Source: Clostridia bacterium (lineage in GTDB: Bacteria > Bacillota > Clostridia > Christensenellales > UBA1242). Taken from it: a stretch of 55,440 nucleotides of DNA. Position numbers and translations under genes: made by a program. This document shows positions 23,457 through 32,878 of the stretch, one piece after another (position 1 is the first letter of the stretch; every line of letters begins with the position of its first letter). The notes below the pieces were generated by a model. The model saw only the letters and a program-made list of their open reading frames with translations. It was not told the DNA's origin and did not search any database. The stretch lies in assembly GCA_017936585.1 (NCBI GenBank), contig JAGBFI010000037.1, positions 1 to 55,440 of the forward strand. The letters run 5' to 3'.

Positions 23457-26400
23457 ATGGAAATCAAACTTATCACTGGAGCCACCACCTTTGAGGCGGC
23501 GGTCAACACAATTAAGCAAATTGATGTGACAGACATTCAGCAACAAAACATTGTGGTTGTGCCGGATAGTTTTTCGTTGCAAGCAGAAAATTTGATTTTT
23601 AAGGTGCTGAAGTTAAAATCCACTTTCAACATTGAAATTGTGGGAATTTCAAGACTTGCAAGCAAGCTTTTGAGAAGCAATAACATTGGTTTTGATCGAA
23701 TTTCCGCGCTTGAGGAAATTTTCAACATATACAAAGCAGTCAAGGGGTGTGAAGTCAAGTTTCAATATTTCAAAACTTGTGGGGTGGAATTTTGTGTGAC
23801 AATTTTGCAGGTGATCAAGCAGTTTAAGGCGTGTAAGATTGCTCCAGACAAAATGAAGGTCACGAAAAATGACGACCTTTTGGCAAAAAAGATGCATGAT
23901 TTGAGAATGATTTATGAGGCATATGATGCTCTTCTTGGAGAAAAACTGGATCTTTCAAAACTCCTCAAGTTTTTTGTTGAAAAGGCTGATACGCGGTTGG
24001 ATTTGTCAAAAACAAACCTGTTTTTTGTCAATTTTGACAGTTTTTCCATGGAAATTAACTCTTTTATCTGCAATCTCGCAAAATCTGTCGGAAAAATTTA
24101 CATCGGAATGGCAAGGCCGATTTCTCCAAAAAATGCATTTATTTATGAAAACGACATTTTCAAGAAGACAACTGCTTTGGCAAAGGAATATTCAGTGCCA
24201 GTGAAAGTTGAAAGTTTTGCGACAGAAATTTCGGGCGAAAAATTAAAAATTGTTGAAAATCTGTTTGCTTTTGATGTTGAATGTGGAAAAAGTGACAAAT
24301 TTTTGAATATTTTGGCAAAAAACAAGCAAGATGAAGTTGAATATGCTGCAAAATACATAAAATATCAAGTATTCAATGGAAAGCGATTTAAGGATTTTTC
24401 GATTGCCGTGTCAGATGAGAAATATTTTGACTTGATCAAGCAAACTTTTGCCGATTTTGGGATTGCGGTTTATTGTGATGATGCTGTCAACTTGAGTCAA
24501 ACAATTTTAGGGCGCTTTGTTTTCAAAATGCTGGAAATTGCAAAGCTTGGCTTTGGCAGAGAAGCGTTTGAATATCTTGCATCCTCTCCTCTTTTTGGGG
24601 AAGATGAAAAATTGCTTGGTCAAATTTTTTATTACCAAATTGAAGATGAAAAAGAATTTTTGAAAATTGCTCCACAGTTTGAAAAGATTGTTTTGCAAAT
24701 CAAAATGCTGAATTCGTGCAAAAAGGCGCATGAGTTTGAGAGTGTTTTGAGACAGCTTTTGATTTTTGTTGATGAGAAATATCAAAATTTTCTCTTCAAA
24801 ATGGAAGATGAGCGATTTTTCAAAAAGCAGAGCGAAAATGCTCAGGCAAAAGAGTTGATTGAACAAGTTTTCAAAAAACTTTCCGAACTTGGAGGGGAAG
24901 ATGAGTTCTTGTTGCTGGATTTTGAAAATCTTTTGAAGTTGGCATTTCGAAGTGTGAAGGTTGAGACAATCCCAACATATATTGACGCGGTTTATGTGGG
25001 TGATGCAACCACAAGCTATTTTGAAGATGTGGACACACTTTTTGTTTTAGGGGCGACAGCGAGAGCTCTCCCACGACAACAGGGCGACACTGGAATTATT
25101 GATGACGAAGAAATCAAAAAATTGAAGTTGGATTTTGCACTTGAGCCAGAGATTAGGGTACTAAATCGCAGAAACAGACTCAAACTTTTTGAATTGTTGC
25201 AACATTGGACAACCAAATTGATTGTTTGTCAGCCAATAAGTGAGGACGGAAGGCCTCTGCCAAGGGCAGATTTTGTCAATGATTTGATTTCGCTTTTTGG
25301 CAAGAATGTTGTGCATACGACGGCATATGAAGATTTTAATTTGGCTGGGCACTCAAAAGATGAAGAGTTTGAAAGACTTCTTTTCTGCCTTGGAAACAGA
25401 ATGAATTTGCTGAATGTATACAGCAAGTTGCGTGAGGATTTGCCACGCGAGTTTGCGGCTGAGGTTGGGCAAATTGCTGGAAAATCGAAAAAGGAACAAA
25501 ATTTGAGTGACGCAACAGTCAAACAAGAGGTTTTAACAATTTCGGCTTCGGCGTTGGAAAGTTATTTTGCGTGTCCTTTTAAGTTTTTCATGCAATATGG
25601 GCTGAAGGTGAAACAAAAAGAAACTGCTGAGCCAGACAAACGCAAGTTTGGAATTTTTCAACATGCACTATTGAAGGGCTTTGTTTCAAAATTTGAAAAT
25701 TTGAGAGCTGTGGATGAAAAACAAATTGAAACGTATTTGAAAGAAAATGTTTCAAAATTGGCTGAAGAAATCTATGATAAAGAGGTGTTGAAAAAAGGTT
25801 ATTTGCTTAAATTTTTGCAAAATGAAAGCAAAATCATTCTAAAAAACGTCATAAAAGAGCAAAAATGCAGCGATTTTAGGCCTGTTTTGCTTGAACAAAA
25901 GATTTTTGAACCGCTTGGCAATGATGTAAATTTGATTGGATTTGTGGACCGCGTTGATGCGTGCAAAAAGTATTTCAGAATTATTGACTACAAAACGGGA
26001 AAGACGGACAATTTGAAAAAAGAACTTTTTTATGGCAAAAAGTTGCAACTGTTTTTGTATGCAAATGCCGTCAAAAACAAGACAGGTTTGGATTGTGCGG
26101 GTGTTTATTATTTTGACTGTCAAACAAAATATTTAAAACTCAACAAACATAAAAATCTTTTCAATGGTTTGACGTTGAAAAACAATGAAATTGTTGAAAT
26201 GACCGATTTTAGAGTGTTCGATGAGGGCGTAAAAAGTGACATAATTGGTGTTTCTCGAAAGAAAAATGTCAAAGGTGGTGAGTTCTCGTTCAAAAATGGA
26301 AATTTGACAGAGAATTTTGCATCTGATTTTGATTATGCGAAACGAATTTCGCTTCAAGCCGTAAGTGAAATCAGAGATGGATATATCGCGCCAAAACCAT

Positions 26401-26507
26401 TTGCTGGTGAGTGCGCATTCTGTCCATACATTTCTGTGTGTAAGCACGGGGAAAATGACGGCGAGAGAAAAGTATTGAAAGAAAAAGTCGAGAAAAAGGA
26501 AGAATAG
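23457..26507 (+). CDS. addB: AddB, helicase-nuclease subunit
   Basis: A 1016-residue subunit of the AddAB double-strand-break resection complex. The N-terminus LITGATTFEAAV lacks the Walker A lysine, as in RexB-type subunits. The C-terminal nuclease shows IGFVDRVD, IIDYKTGKT and QLFLYANAV. An iron-sulfur cluster is formed by the Cys of FACPFKFF and three in CAFCPYISVC. The start has no ribosome binding site. Its stop is followed directly by addA, so the two are translationally linked. Confidence 0.92.
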   Translation: MEIKLITGATTFEAAVNTIKQIDVTDIQQQNIVVVPDSFSLQAENLIFKVLKLKSTFNIEIVGISRLASKLLRSNNIGFDRISALEEIFNIYKAVKGCEVKFQYFKTCGVEFCVTILQVIKQFKACKIAPDKMKVTKNDDLLAKKMHDLRMIYEAYDALLGEKLDLSKLLKFFVEKADTRLDLSKTNLFFVNFDSFSMEINSFICNLAKSVGKIYIGMARPISPKNAFIYENDIFKKTTALAKEYSVPVKVESFATEISGEKLKIVENLFAFDVECGKSDKFLNILAKNKQDEVEYAAKYIKYQVFNGKRFKDFSIAVSDEKYFDLIKQTFADFGIAVYCDDAVNLSQTILGRFVFKMLEIAKLGFGREAFEYLASSPLFGEDEKLLGQIFYYQIEDEKEFLKIAPQFEKIVLQIKMLNSCKKAHEFESVLRQLLIFVDEKYQNFLFKMEDERFFKKQSENAQAKELIEQVFKKLSELGGEDEFLLLDFENLLKLAFRSVKVETIPTYIDAVYVGDATTSYFEDVDTLFVLGATARALPRQQGDTGIIDDEEIKKLKLDFALEPEIRVLNRRNRLKLFELLQHWTTKLIVCQPISEDGRPLPRADFVNDLISLFGKNVVHTTAYEDFNLAGHSKDEEFERLLFCLGNRMNLLNVYSKLREDLPREFAAEVGQIAGKSKKEQNLSDATVKQEVLTISASALESYFACPFKFFMQYGLKVKQKETAEPDKRKFGIFQHALLKGFVSKFENLRAVDEKQIETYLKENVSKLAEEIYDKEVLKKGYLLKFLQNESKIILKNVIKEQKCSDFRPVLLEQKIFEPLGNDVNLIGFVDRVDACKKYFRIIDYKTGKTDNLKKELFYGKKLQLFLYANAVKNKTGLDCAGVYYFDCQTKYLKLNKHKNLFNGLTLKNNEIVEMTDFRVFDEGVKSDIIGVSRKKNVKGGEFSFKNGNLTENFASDFDYAKRISLQAVSEIRDGYIAPKPFAGECAFCPYISVCKHGENDGERKVLKEKVEKKEE

Positions 26508-29500
26508 ATGAAACTGGAAGAGCAAGAAAGAGTGCTTCAAAACAACAAAAAAAACATGTTGGTCAGTGCGTCAGCGGGCAGTGGCAAGACTTATATCATG
26601 ATTAAGTATATATGTCAACTGATTTGTGAAAACAAAATCCCCCTAAAAAACTTTTTAGTGCTTACATTCACAAAAGCTGCCGCGACGCAGATGAAAGAGA
26701 GACTCCTTCAAAGGCTGAAAGAGCAGCCAGCTGACGAGTTTATCATTGAGCAAATCGATTCTCTGCCAACAGCGAACATTTCAACAATTCACTCTTTTTG
26801 CGAAAAATGTTTGAAAAAACATGCAAATTTATTGGATTTAAATGAAAATTTCTCAATAATTGATGAAAGTATTTCAAAAAGATATCGAAGCGAGGCGTTT
26901 GAAAAAGCGCTCAAAAACTTTGCAAAGTGCAACGAAGAAGGCTATGCCGCTTTGATGGAAGCGTTTAAGAATGACAAGAAAAAAATCAAGGAAATTGTTT
27001 TTGAAATTCAAATGCTGTCATCAGCGGTTGCGAATAAGGACGAATTTTTGAAGCAAAATCTTGAAAATTCCGAAATATTATTTGATGATTCGGCAAAGTT
27101 TTTGGCGGCATCTTATAAGAACGCTGTTTTGCAGTCATTGGATGAGATTGAAAAACTCCACGTGGATGATTTCGAATTGCAGTTGCGAGAGAAACTGAGT
27201 GCATTTCTTGAAAGTGTCAACTTGTTTGAGATGGCTGCTGCTGCCGAAAATTTCTCTTTTCCATATTTGCCAAAGCGAAAAATTGTTGGAGATGAGGTTG
27301 TTGACAAGTTGCAATCGATTAAAGGTGGCATTGTTGACAAACTTTCAAAGCTCAAAGAGTTGAATCTTTCTGATGAGCAGAATGTGGAAATGCAAAGGAT
27401 GGGAAAACTTGAAAAAAGTCTTTTGAAACTTTTTGAGATTTATGAACAAGAGGAAAACAAAATCAAAAAATCGCAAAATTGTTTGGATTTCAGCGATTTG
27501 GAAAAATGGATGAGCTTGCTTTCTCAAAAAGAAAATTTGTTTGACGGATTGCAGTTTGTTTTTGTGGATGAATATCAGGACACAAACAAAATTCAAGAAA
27601 AAATCATAAAAAATGTCGCAAAAAATTGCAATTTTGTTGCAGTTGGGGATGTTAAGCAAGGAATTTATGGCTTCAGATTGGCGAGCGCGGAGATCTTTCT
27701 TAAGGATTTGAAGGAATTTTCTGAGGACGAAAATTCGAACGTAAACTATTTGCAATCAAATTTCAGAAGTGACAAAAATGTTTTGGAGTTTGTCAACGAT
27801 ATTTTCAAGGTTTGTATGACTGAAGAAACTGGCGGAGTGAATTATGAAAAAACTTCAATGTTGAAGGGAGTTGGAGAATTTGTCAGCGATGGAGAAAAAT
27901 CGGTCACTGTTGACATTTTGACTGAGGATGAAGAGTCTGATGATGAAATTCCGGAAGTTTACAGTGTTAAAAATGCCAAATTGAAAACCAACAACAAAAA
28001 CAAAAGAATGTTGCTTGACATTAAAAGACGAATTTTGGAGGTGATGCAGTCCAAAATTTCTGACGGGGGTGAGTTGCGTTCATGCAAATTCAGCGACATC
28101 GCAATTCTCTCGCGAAAAAGAGATTTCTTGTTCAATGAAATTGAAATATGCTTGCAAGAGAGTGGAATTCCTGTGATTTCAAATTCAAGAAACAATCTTC
28201 TTGATGAGCCTCAAGTGAAGGTGCTTTTGAATTATTTGAAACTTGCACTTGCCTTTGATGACGACATTGCTTGTCTCAGTGTTTTGCTTTCTGGGCTTTA
28301 TGGGTTTTCAATTGAAAAAATTGAGAAAATCGAAAAAAATGATGAAAAATTATGCGAAAATATCAGAAAAAATCAAAATTTTTCGCAATTTATTCAAGAT
28401 TTGCAAGATTTTAAGTTTGATTATGTTGTTTTTGGACTCAAAAAATCGTTTGAAAACTTATTTATGAAAACTGGATATCGTGCATTTTTAAACGGCAAAA
28501 AAGATGCAATCAAAGTGAATGCTTTTGTCGACAAGTTTTTGACTGAAGTTTCAAAGTTTGATTTTGACCTTCCAAAGGCAATTCAATATATTGAAAATGT
28601 GGAAATTCCTGTTTCGGCAGAGGTGTCGGTGGTGGAAGATGCGGTGCTTTTGACGACAATTCACAACAGCAAGGGGTTGGAATATCCAATTGTTTTTGTT
28701 GTGGGGTGCGACAAAAGCTTGTCAAAGGCAAGACCTAAGTCTGACCTTGAAATCAACGAAAATTTTGGACTGGCACTCAAGATGTATGACAGCGAAAGTA
28801 ACCGCGAGATTGTTGGCGTTAAGATGAGAGCAATTCAAGAACAGCAATCTGAAAAAGATTTTGTTGAAGAATTGATGATTTTTTATGTTGCGTTGACAAG
28901 GGCGAAAAATCGGCTCTATCTTTTTGGACAAGACAAAAATTCAATCTATGAAAGATATGGCATAAGACAATGTGACAGCTATTTCGATTTCATCTTCTTT
29001 GCGCTTAAAAATGTCAAAAAACAATTTTTGGAAGATGGCAATTTTGAGGATGAAATTCTTTCGTTTAACCTTATTGAAGAGGTGGGTGAAATTCAAATTG
29101 GAGAGAAACAAAACCTTGAAGAAGGTGAATTTGTACCACAAAGTCTTGAAAAAATTGAGAAATATCTTGATTTCGAATATAAATTTGATGAAAATTTGAA
29201 TTTCAGATTGAAAGAAAGCGTAACGAGTTTGGGGAATAAAAACCAAGAAGAAAAACTTGTGAAATTCAACAATGACAGTTTCAATTTTGCAAGCGACATG
29301 GTTGACATTGGAAATGCTTATCACTTTGCGCTGAAGGCGATTGATTTTGAAAAAGTGTCTTCTTTGGAAACGCTCAAAAGAGAAGTTGAAAAGAACAAAG
29401 AGTTTTTTGATGCAAATTTGGTTGATGAAAGAACACTCCTTTCAAACCTTCTCATTTTGAAAGATGTTTGTGACACCGGCAAAGTTGTCAAGGAAAAAGA

Positions 29501-29783
29501 ATTTTTGTTGAGAGACAAACTCTGCAATCTTTTGGGCGGTGATGTAGAAGATGAAATTCTTGTGCAAGGGGTTGTCGATTTGTTTGTTGTGAAGGAAGAT
29601 GAAATTGTACTTGTGGACTATAAATATTCAAATTCAAACAGCGAGGAGTATTTAATTGAAAAATATAAAAATCAATTAAAATTATATAAAATTGCCTTGG
29701 AAAATTCATTTAAATTGCCGGTCAAAGATATTTATTTGTTGTCGCTTCGCAATAATAAATTGATAAATGTAAAAATATTATAA
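26508..29783 (+). CDS. addA: AddA, ATP-dependent helicase-nuclease subunit
   Basis: A 1091-residue UvrD-like helicase with a C-terminal RecB-family nuclease. It has Walker A SASAGSGKT (residues 20-28), motif Ia LVLTFTKAAATQM, motif II FVDEYQDTN, motif III VGDVKQGIYGFR, motif V TTIHNSKGLEYPIVF and motif VI YVALTRAKNRL. The nuclease has VQGVVDLF, VLVDYKYSN and QLKLYKIAL. With AddB it unwinds and trims DNA ends for RecA loading. AAGGAAG precedes the ATG. Somewhat shorter than the roughly 1230 residues of Bacillus. Confidence 0.95.
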   Translation: MKLEEQERVLQNNKKNMLVSASAGSGKTYIMIKYICQLICENKIPLKNFLVLTFTKAAATQMKERLLQRLKEQPADEFIIEQIDSLPTANISTIHSFCEKCLKKHANLLDLNENFSIIDESISKRYRSEAFEKALKNFAKCNEEGYAALMEAFKNDKKKIKEIVFEIQMLSSAVANKDEFLKQNLENSEILFDDSAKFLAASYKNAVLQSLDEIEKLHVDDFELQLREKLSAFLESVNLFEMAAAAENFSFPYLPKRKIVGDEVVDKLQSIKGGIVDKLSKLKELNLSDEQNVEMQRMGKLEKSLLKLFEIYEQEENKIKKSQNCLDFSDLEKWMSLLSQKENLFDGLQFVFVDEYQDTNKIQEKIIKNVAKNCNFVAVGDVKQGIYGFRLASAEIFLKDLKEFSEDENSNVNYLQSNFRSDKNVLEFVNDIFKVCMTEETGGVNYEKTSMLKGVGEFVSDGEKSVTVDILTEDEESDDEIPEVYSVKNAKLKTNNKNKRMLLDIKRRILEVMQSKISDGGELRSCKFSDIAILSRKRDFLFNEIEICLQESGIPVISNSRNNLLDEPQVKVLLNYLKLALAFDDDIACLSVLLSGLYGFSIEKIEKIEKNDEKLCENIRKNQNFSQFIQDLQDFKFDYVVFGLKKSFENLFMKTGYRAFLNGKKDAIKVNAFVDKFLTEVSKFDFDLPKAIQYIENVEIPVSAEVSVVEDAVLLTTIHNSKGLEYPIVFVVGCDKSLSKARPKSDLEINENFGLALKMYDSESNREIVGVKMRAIQEQQSEKDFVEELMIFYVALTRAKNRLYLFGQDKNSIYERYGIRQCDSYFDFIFFALKNVKKQFLEDGNFEDEILSFNLIEEVGEIQIGEKQNLEEGEFVPQSLEKIEKYLDFEYKFDENLNFRLKESVTSLGNKNQEEKLVKFNNDSFNFASDMVDIGNAYHFALKAIDFEKVSSLETLKREVEKNKEFFDANLVDERTLLSNLLILKDVCDTGKVVKEKEFLLRDKLCNLLGGDVEDEILVQGVVDLFVVKEDEIVLVDYKYSNSNSEEYLIEKYKNQLKLYKIALENSFKLPVKDIYLLSLRNNKLINVKIL

Positions 29784-29800
29784 ATAATATGTACCATAAT

Positions 29801-29850
29801 AAATATGGGGGATGTAGCGATTTTAAAATTCAATTTTTCCCCATATTTTT
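29801..29850 (+). terminator. Terminator after addA, long loop
   Basis: Perfect 10-bp stem AAATATGGGG / CCCCATATTT, 28-nt loop, T-run. The loop is unusually long. Confidence 0.6.
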
Positions 29851-29942
29851 TATTGCAAAAAAATTATTTAAAAAATTCTTGAAAATTATTAGTAATTATT
29901 TTGTAACTGTGTTATACTACATACTGTAAATAGGAGGTTATG

Positions 29943-32414
29943 ATGTTTTCAACTCTTTGTGACATTGTAAACAACATCGCGAAATTCTTTTCAAATCTCA
30001 CCACAATGATTGGAGGACTTGATGCTTTATTTTTCATCGCGCTTGCTGTTGAAGTGTTTATCGTTATTTTCTTTTTGGTTAAGTCGATGTTCTCATATGA
30101 GGCAAGCCTGAATCGTTCAATCAACAAACTCAATATGTGGCTGTTTGAAAAGAAAACTGTGACTGAGGAAAATATTAAAGAACTCAACATGCTTTTCAAA
30201 ATGAAAGGACCAAAGAGATTGTGCTATTATTGGCAACAATACATACTTTTCAGAGAGGGAAACCCATCAACATATTTGTCTTCTGAAAACTTGGTTGAAA
30301 AGCCTTTGAAAACAAGCTCATACAACTCAAACATCAAAAACCTGTCAATGTTCTCAACCCTGTGGGCGTTCATTGTGGCAATGTTTGTTTTGGTGGCTGC
30401 TTGCTTTGGCAAATATTTGGAAGGCACACATTTGATTCTTGCCATTCTTGTTCCAATCATTGTTGAAATCATTGCGATAATTTTTGTGGTGTTCCTGCGT
30501 TCAAGAAAAAATGCAACACTCAACGCTTTGTATCAAAACGTTCAGTTGTTTGGAAGATTTATGGATAATGCTTGTGTTGACCTTCCATCATACATTGACT
30601 ATCAAATTCTTTTCACGGTTCAAGAAATTGAAAATGGGCAACCAGTTCTTCGTGAGTTTTTGGACTATAAGGCAAGAACAGAAAAAGAAGCCTTCAACAA
30701 GGCGAAAGAAGAAGATTACAAACATGAAACTTTTGATTTTTCTTCAGCTGGAGTGGACGGCTCACTTGTGCTTGACAGAGCGATGAAGGAAAGTGAAACC
30801 TTCCTGAAAAAGAAAGAAAAGATTTTGCTTGGAATTTCAACTTTGGAAGCCGAACTTGATTCAAGAAAGAAAAACTTTGACACAGTTCAAAAAGACTACC
30901 AAACAAAGATTCAAGCTTCAAAAGAAAACGTGGATAGATTGCGTCAAATGCAAGAAGAAACCACAAACAGAATTGAAAGTAATTATTACAGAAAACAACA
31001 AACTCAAGAAATTGCCAAACAAGAAACCTACGAGCAAGAGTTCGAGCAACAAAGAGCGAAATATTTGCTTGAAAAGAAAGAATGTGAAGACGAAATTGCA
31101 AAACTCAATAATGATCTTGAAAACTACAAAGCTGACGCTGAGAATGCAATGAAGAGTGAATATCAAACATTCTTTGACAAATTCTGCAAGAGTGCAGAAA
31201 AAGTTGTTACAAAGTCTTTCGGAGACAAGTGGACAACTTTAAAAACAGAAAATGAAGCTTACAAGCAACGCATAACGGAACTTGAAATCAAACTTAAGAG
31301 CGTTCCTCAAGGCGAATTTGATGCAGCTATGCAAGAAATTCAATCTGTGCAAGAGGCATCAGAAGCAAATGAAGGACACTATGATGAAAATGGAAATTAT
31401 GTTTACGCAAACGGAACTTTCTATGATGCAGAAGGCAATTTCCATGACCAGAACGGAAATGTTTATTCTCAAGATGGCATATTGATTTCGGCAGCGGCAG
31501 TTCAACAGCCAGAACCTGTTGAAGAAAAGCCAGAAGAGAAGAGTATTGTTGATTTTGACTCTTTTGATGCGTTTGATTTCATGACTGATACAACTCAAAA
31601 AGCGGACATCTATGGTGTTGCTGAAAATGTGATTAAAGAGGTTGACCAAGGCGAAACTTTGGAAGTTGTAAACAATGCTGAAAAAACTCCAATTGTTGAT
31701 ATGGAAGATTTCAGTTTTGATGACGAGCCAAAAGCTGAAGAAAAGCATGTAAAACAAGAAGACGATGTTGTTGACTTTGATTTTGATGAAATTTCAGGAC
31801 ATGAGGTGGAGGAAACAGTTGAAGAGACTCCAAAACGTAAAGCTGGCCGACCAAGAAAGATTGTGAAAGAGGAAGAAATCGCTCAACCTGCAAAGAAGAG
31901 AGGACGTCCAAGAAAGGAAGTTCCTGCAGTTGTTGAGGAAGCTCCAAAACGCAAGGCAGGGCGTCCAAGAAAAATCGTTGAAGCTCCAGTTGAGCCAAAG
32001 AAAAAGGTTGGCAGACCAAAGAAAGCGGTTGCTGCTGCTCCAGAGCCAGAAAAGAAGAAAGTTGGAAGACCTAAGAAAATCATCAAAGACGAACCTGTTG
32101 CAGAAAAGAAAGGAAGAGGTCGTCCAAAAAAAAACGACTCAATTGAAGAAATAAACAAAAAGCTTGCAGATGAAGAGAAAAAGTTGAAGAAAATGAGAAA
32201 TTCTTTGAGCAAAGACTTGGAAGATGCAGTGACCGAAATTGAAAGCGTATCAAAATCAAAAGATGCAAAAAGACAAAAGATGATTGCTGAAATTGATAAG
32301 TTGCAAAAGGAAGCTGAACAAGTTATGGGCGAGAGCGGCTCAGAAAAAAAACTGACCGAAATAAACAGCAAACTTGAGAACCTGCTTAAAGAAATCAAAA
32401 AACTTAACGCATAA
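29943..32414 (+). CDS. Membrane protein with coiled coil and six AT-hook motifs
   Basis: An 823-residue protein. One membrane helix lies near residues 30-47 (FFIALAVEVFIVIFFLV) and a second hydrophobic pair near 136-187. A long Lys/Glu/Gln coiled coil spans about 240-450. Then come short aromatic repeats (YDENGNYVYANGTFYD, YSQDG) and an acidic stretch. Residues about 634-735 hold six AT-hook cores: GRPRK three times, GRPKK twice and GRGRPKK once, spaced by Pro/Lys/Glu linkers. A last coiled coil ends the protein. This predicts a membrane-tied, AT-rich-DNA-binding protein. I know no characterised family with this layout. AGGAGG lies 6 nt before ATG 29943. Confidence 0.75.
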   Translation: MFSTLCDIVNNIAKFFSNLTTMIGGLDALFFIALAVEVFIVIFFLVKSMFSYEASLNRSINKLNMWLFEKKTVTEENIKELNMLFKMKGPKRLCYYWQQYILFREGNPSTYLSSENLVEKPLKTSSYNSNIKNLSMFSTLWAFIVAMFVLVAACFGKYLEGTHLILAILVPIIVEIIAIIFVVFLRSRKNATLNALYQNVQLFGRFMDNACVDLPSYIDYQILFTVQEIENGQPVLREFLDYKARTEKEAFNKAKEEDYKHETFDFSSAGVDGSLVLDRAMKESETFLKKKEKILLGISTLEAELDSRKKNFDTVQKDYQTKIQASKENVDRLRQMQEETTNRIESNYYRKQQTQEIAKQETYEQEFEQQRAKYLLEKKECEDEIAKLNNDLENYKADAENAMKSEYQTFFDKFCKSAEKVVTKSFGDKWTTLKTENEAYKQRITELEIKLKSVPQGEFDAAMQEIQSVQEASEANEGHYDENGNYVYANGTFYDAEGNFHDQNGNVYSQDGILISAAAVQQPEPVEEKPEEKSIVDFDSFDAFDFMTDTTQKADIYGVAENVIKEVDQGETLEVVNNAEKTPIVDMEDFSFDDEPKAEEKHVKQEDDVVDFDFDEISGHEVEETVEETPKRKAGRPRKIVKEEEIAQPAKKRGRPRKEVPAVVEEAPKRKAGRPRKIVEAPVEPKKKVGRPKKAVAAAPEPEKKKVGRPKKIIKDEPVAEKKGRGRPKKNDSIEEINKKLADEEKKLKKMRNSLSKDLEDAVTEIESVSKSKDAKRQKMIAEIDKLQKEAEQVMGESGSEKKLTEINSKLENLLKEIKKLNA

Positions 32415-32420
32415 CAAAAA

Positions 32421-32450
32421 AAAGACCACATAAAACGGTGGTCTTTTTCT
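32421..32450 (+). terminator. Terminator of the AT-hook gene
   Basis: Stem AAAGACCAC / GTGGTCTTT with an 8-nt loop and a T-run. Confidence 0.85.
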
Positions 32451-32508
32451 TTTGGGAAGCGGCCTAAGGGAAAAGAAAAAACATCACTCAAAATGATGTT
32501 TTTTGATT

Positions 32509-32811
32509 TTAATTTATGAATGAAACCATGCCTGTTGAAAATCCGTAGATGAGCATAACGATTGCAAGGATGATGAAGATTGCGGCAATTACATAGTTGA
32601 GATGTTGAGATTTAACGCTGCTTTTCTCTTTGCAGTAGGCACCATTGTAAAGCAGAGCCAATCCCACAAAATACACAACATAGGTTGCGCAGAGATATGT
32701 GTCAAAAGTTTTTATGATGTTGAAATGATAAAGCAAAGTGAAGATGATTGTCAAAATGCCGAAGATTATTCCCATCACCATGAATTTTTTGCCATTTTTT
32801 GTGAACTCCAT
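32509..32811 (-). CDS. Small membrane protein, probable Spo0A target
   Basis: A 100-residue protein with three predicted membrane helices (FMVMGIIFGILTIIFTLLYHF, then a segment around YVVYFVGLALLY, then YVIAAIFIILAIVMLIYGF) and short Lys-rich ends. AAGGAGG precedes the ATG. The family is not recognised. Its promoter is among the best in the window and carries a full 0A box directly upstream, which suggests control by Spo0A. A role in the sporulating cell membrane is an inference. Confidence 0.7.
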   Translation of the reverse strand: MEFTKNGKKFMVMGIIFGILTIIFTLLYHFNIIKTFDTYLCATYVVYFVGLALLYNGAYCKEKSSVKSQHLNYVIAAIFIILAIVMLIYGFSTGMVSFIN

Positions 32812-32834
32812 AAAAACCTCCTTTTTATACTTAG

Positions 32835-32878
32835 ATTTTAGAATTTTTGAAAAATTATGTCAAACAATTTCGACAAAA
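32835..32878 (-). promoter_or_regulatory. Consensus promoter with adjacent 0A box
   Basis: On the minus strand: TTTTGTCGAAA at 32868-32878, then TTGACA (32858-32863), 17 nt, TAAAAT (32835-32840). The box sits just upstream of the -35. Confidence 0.65.
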
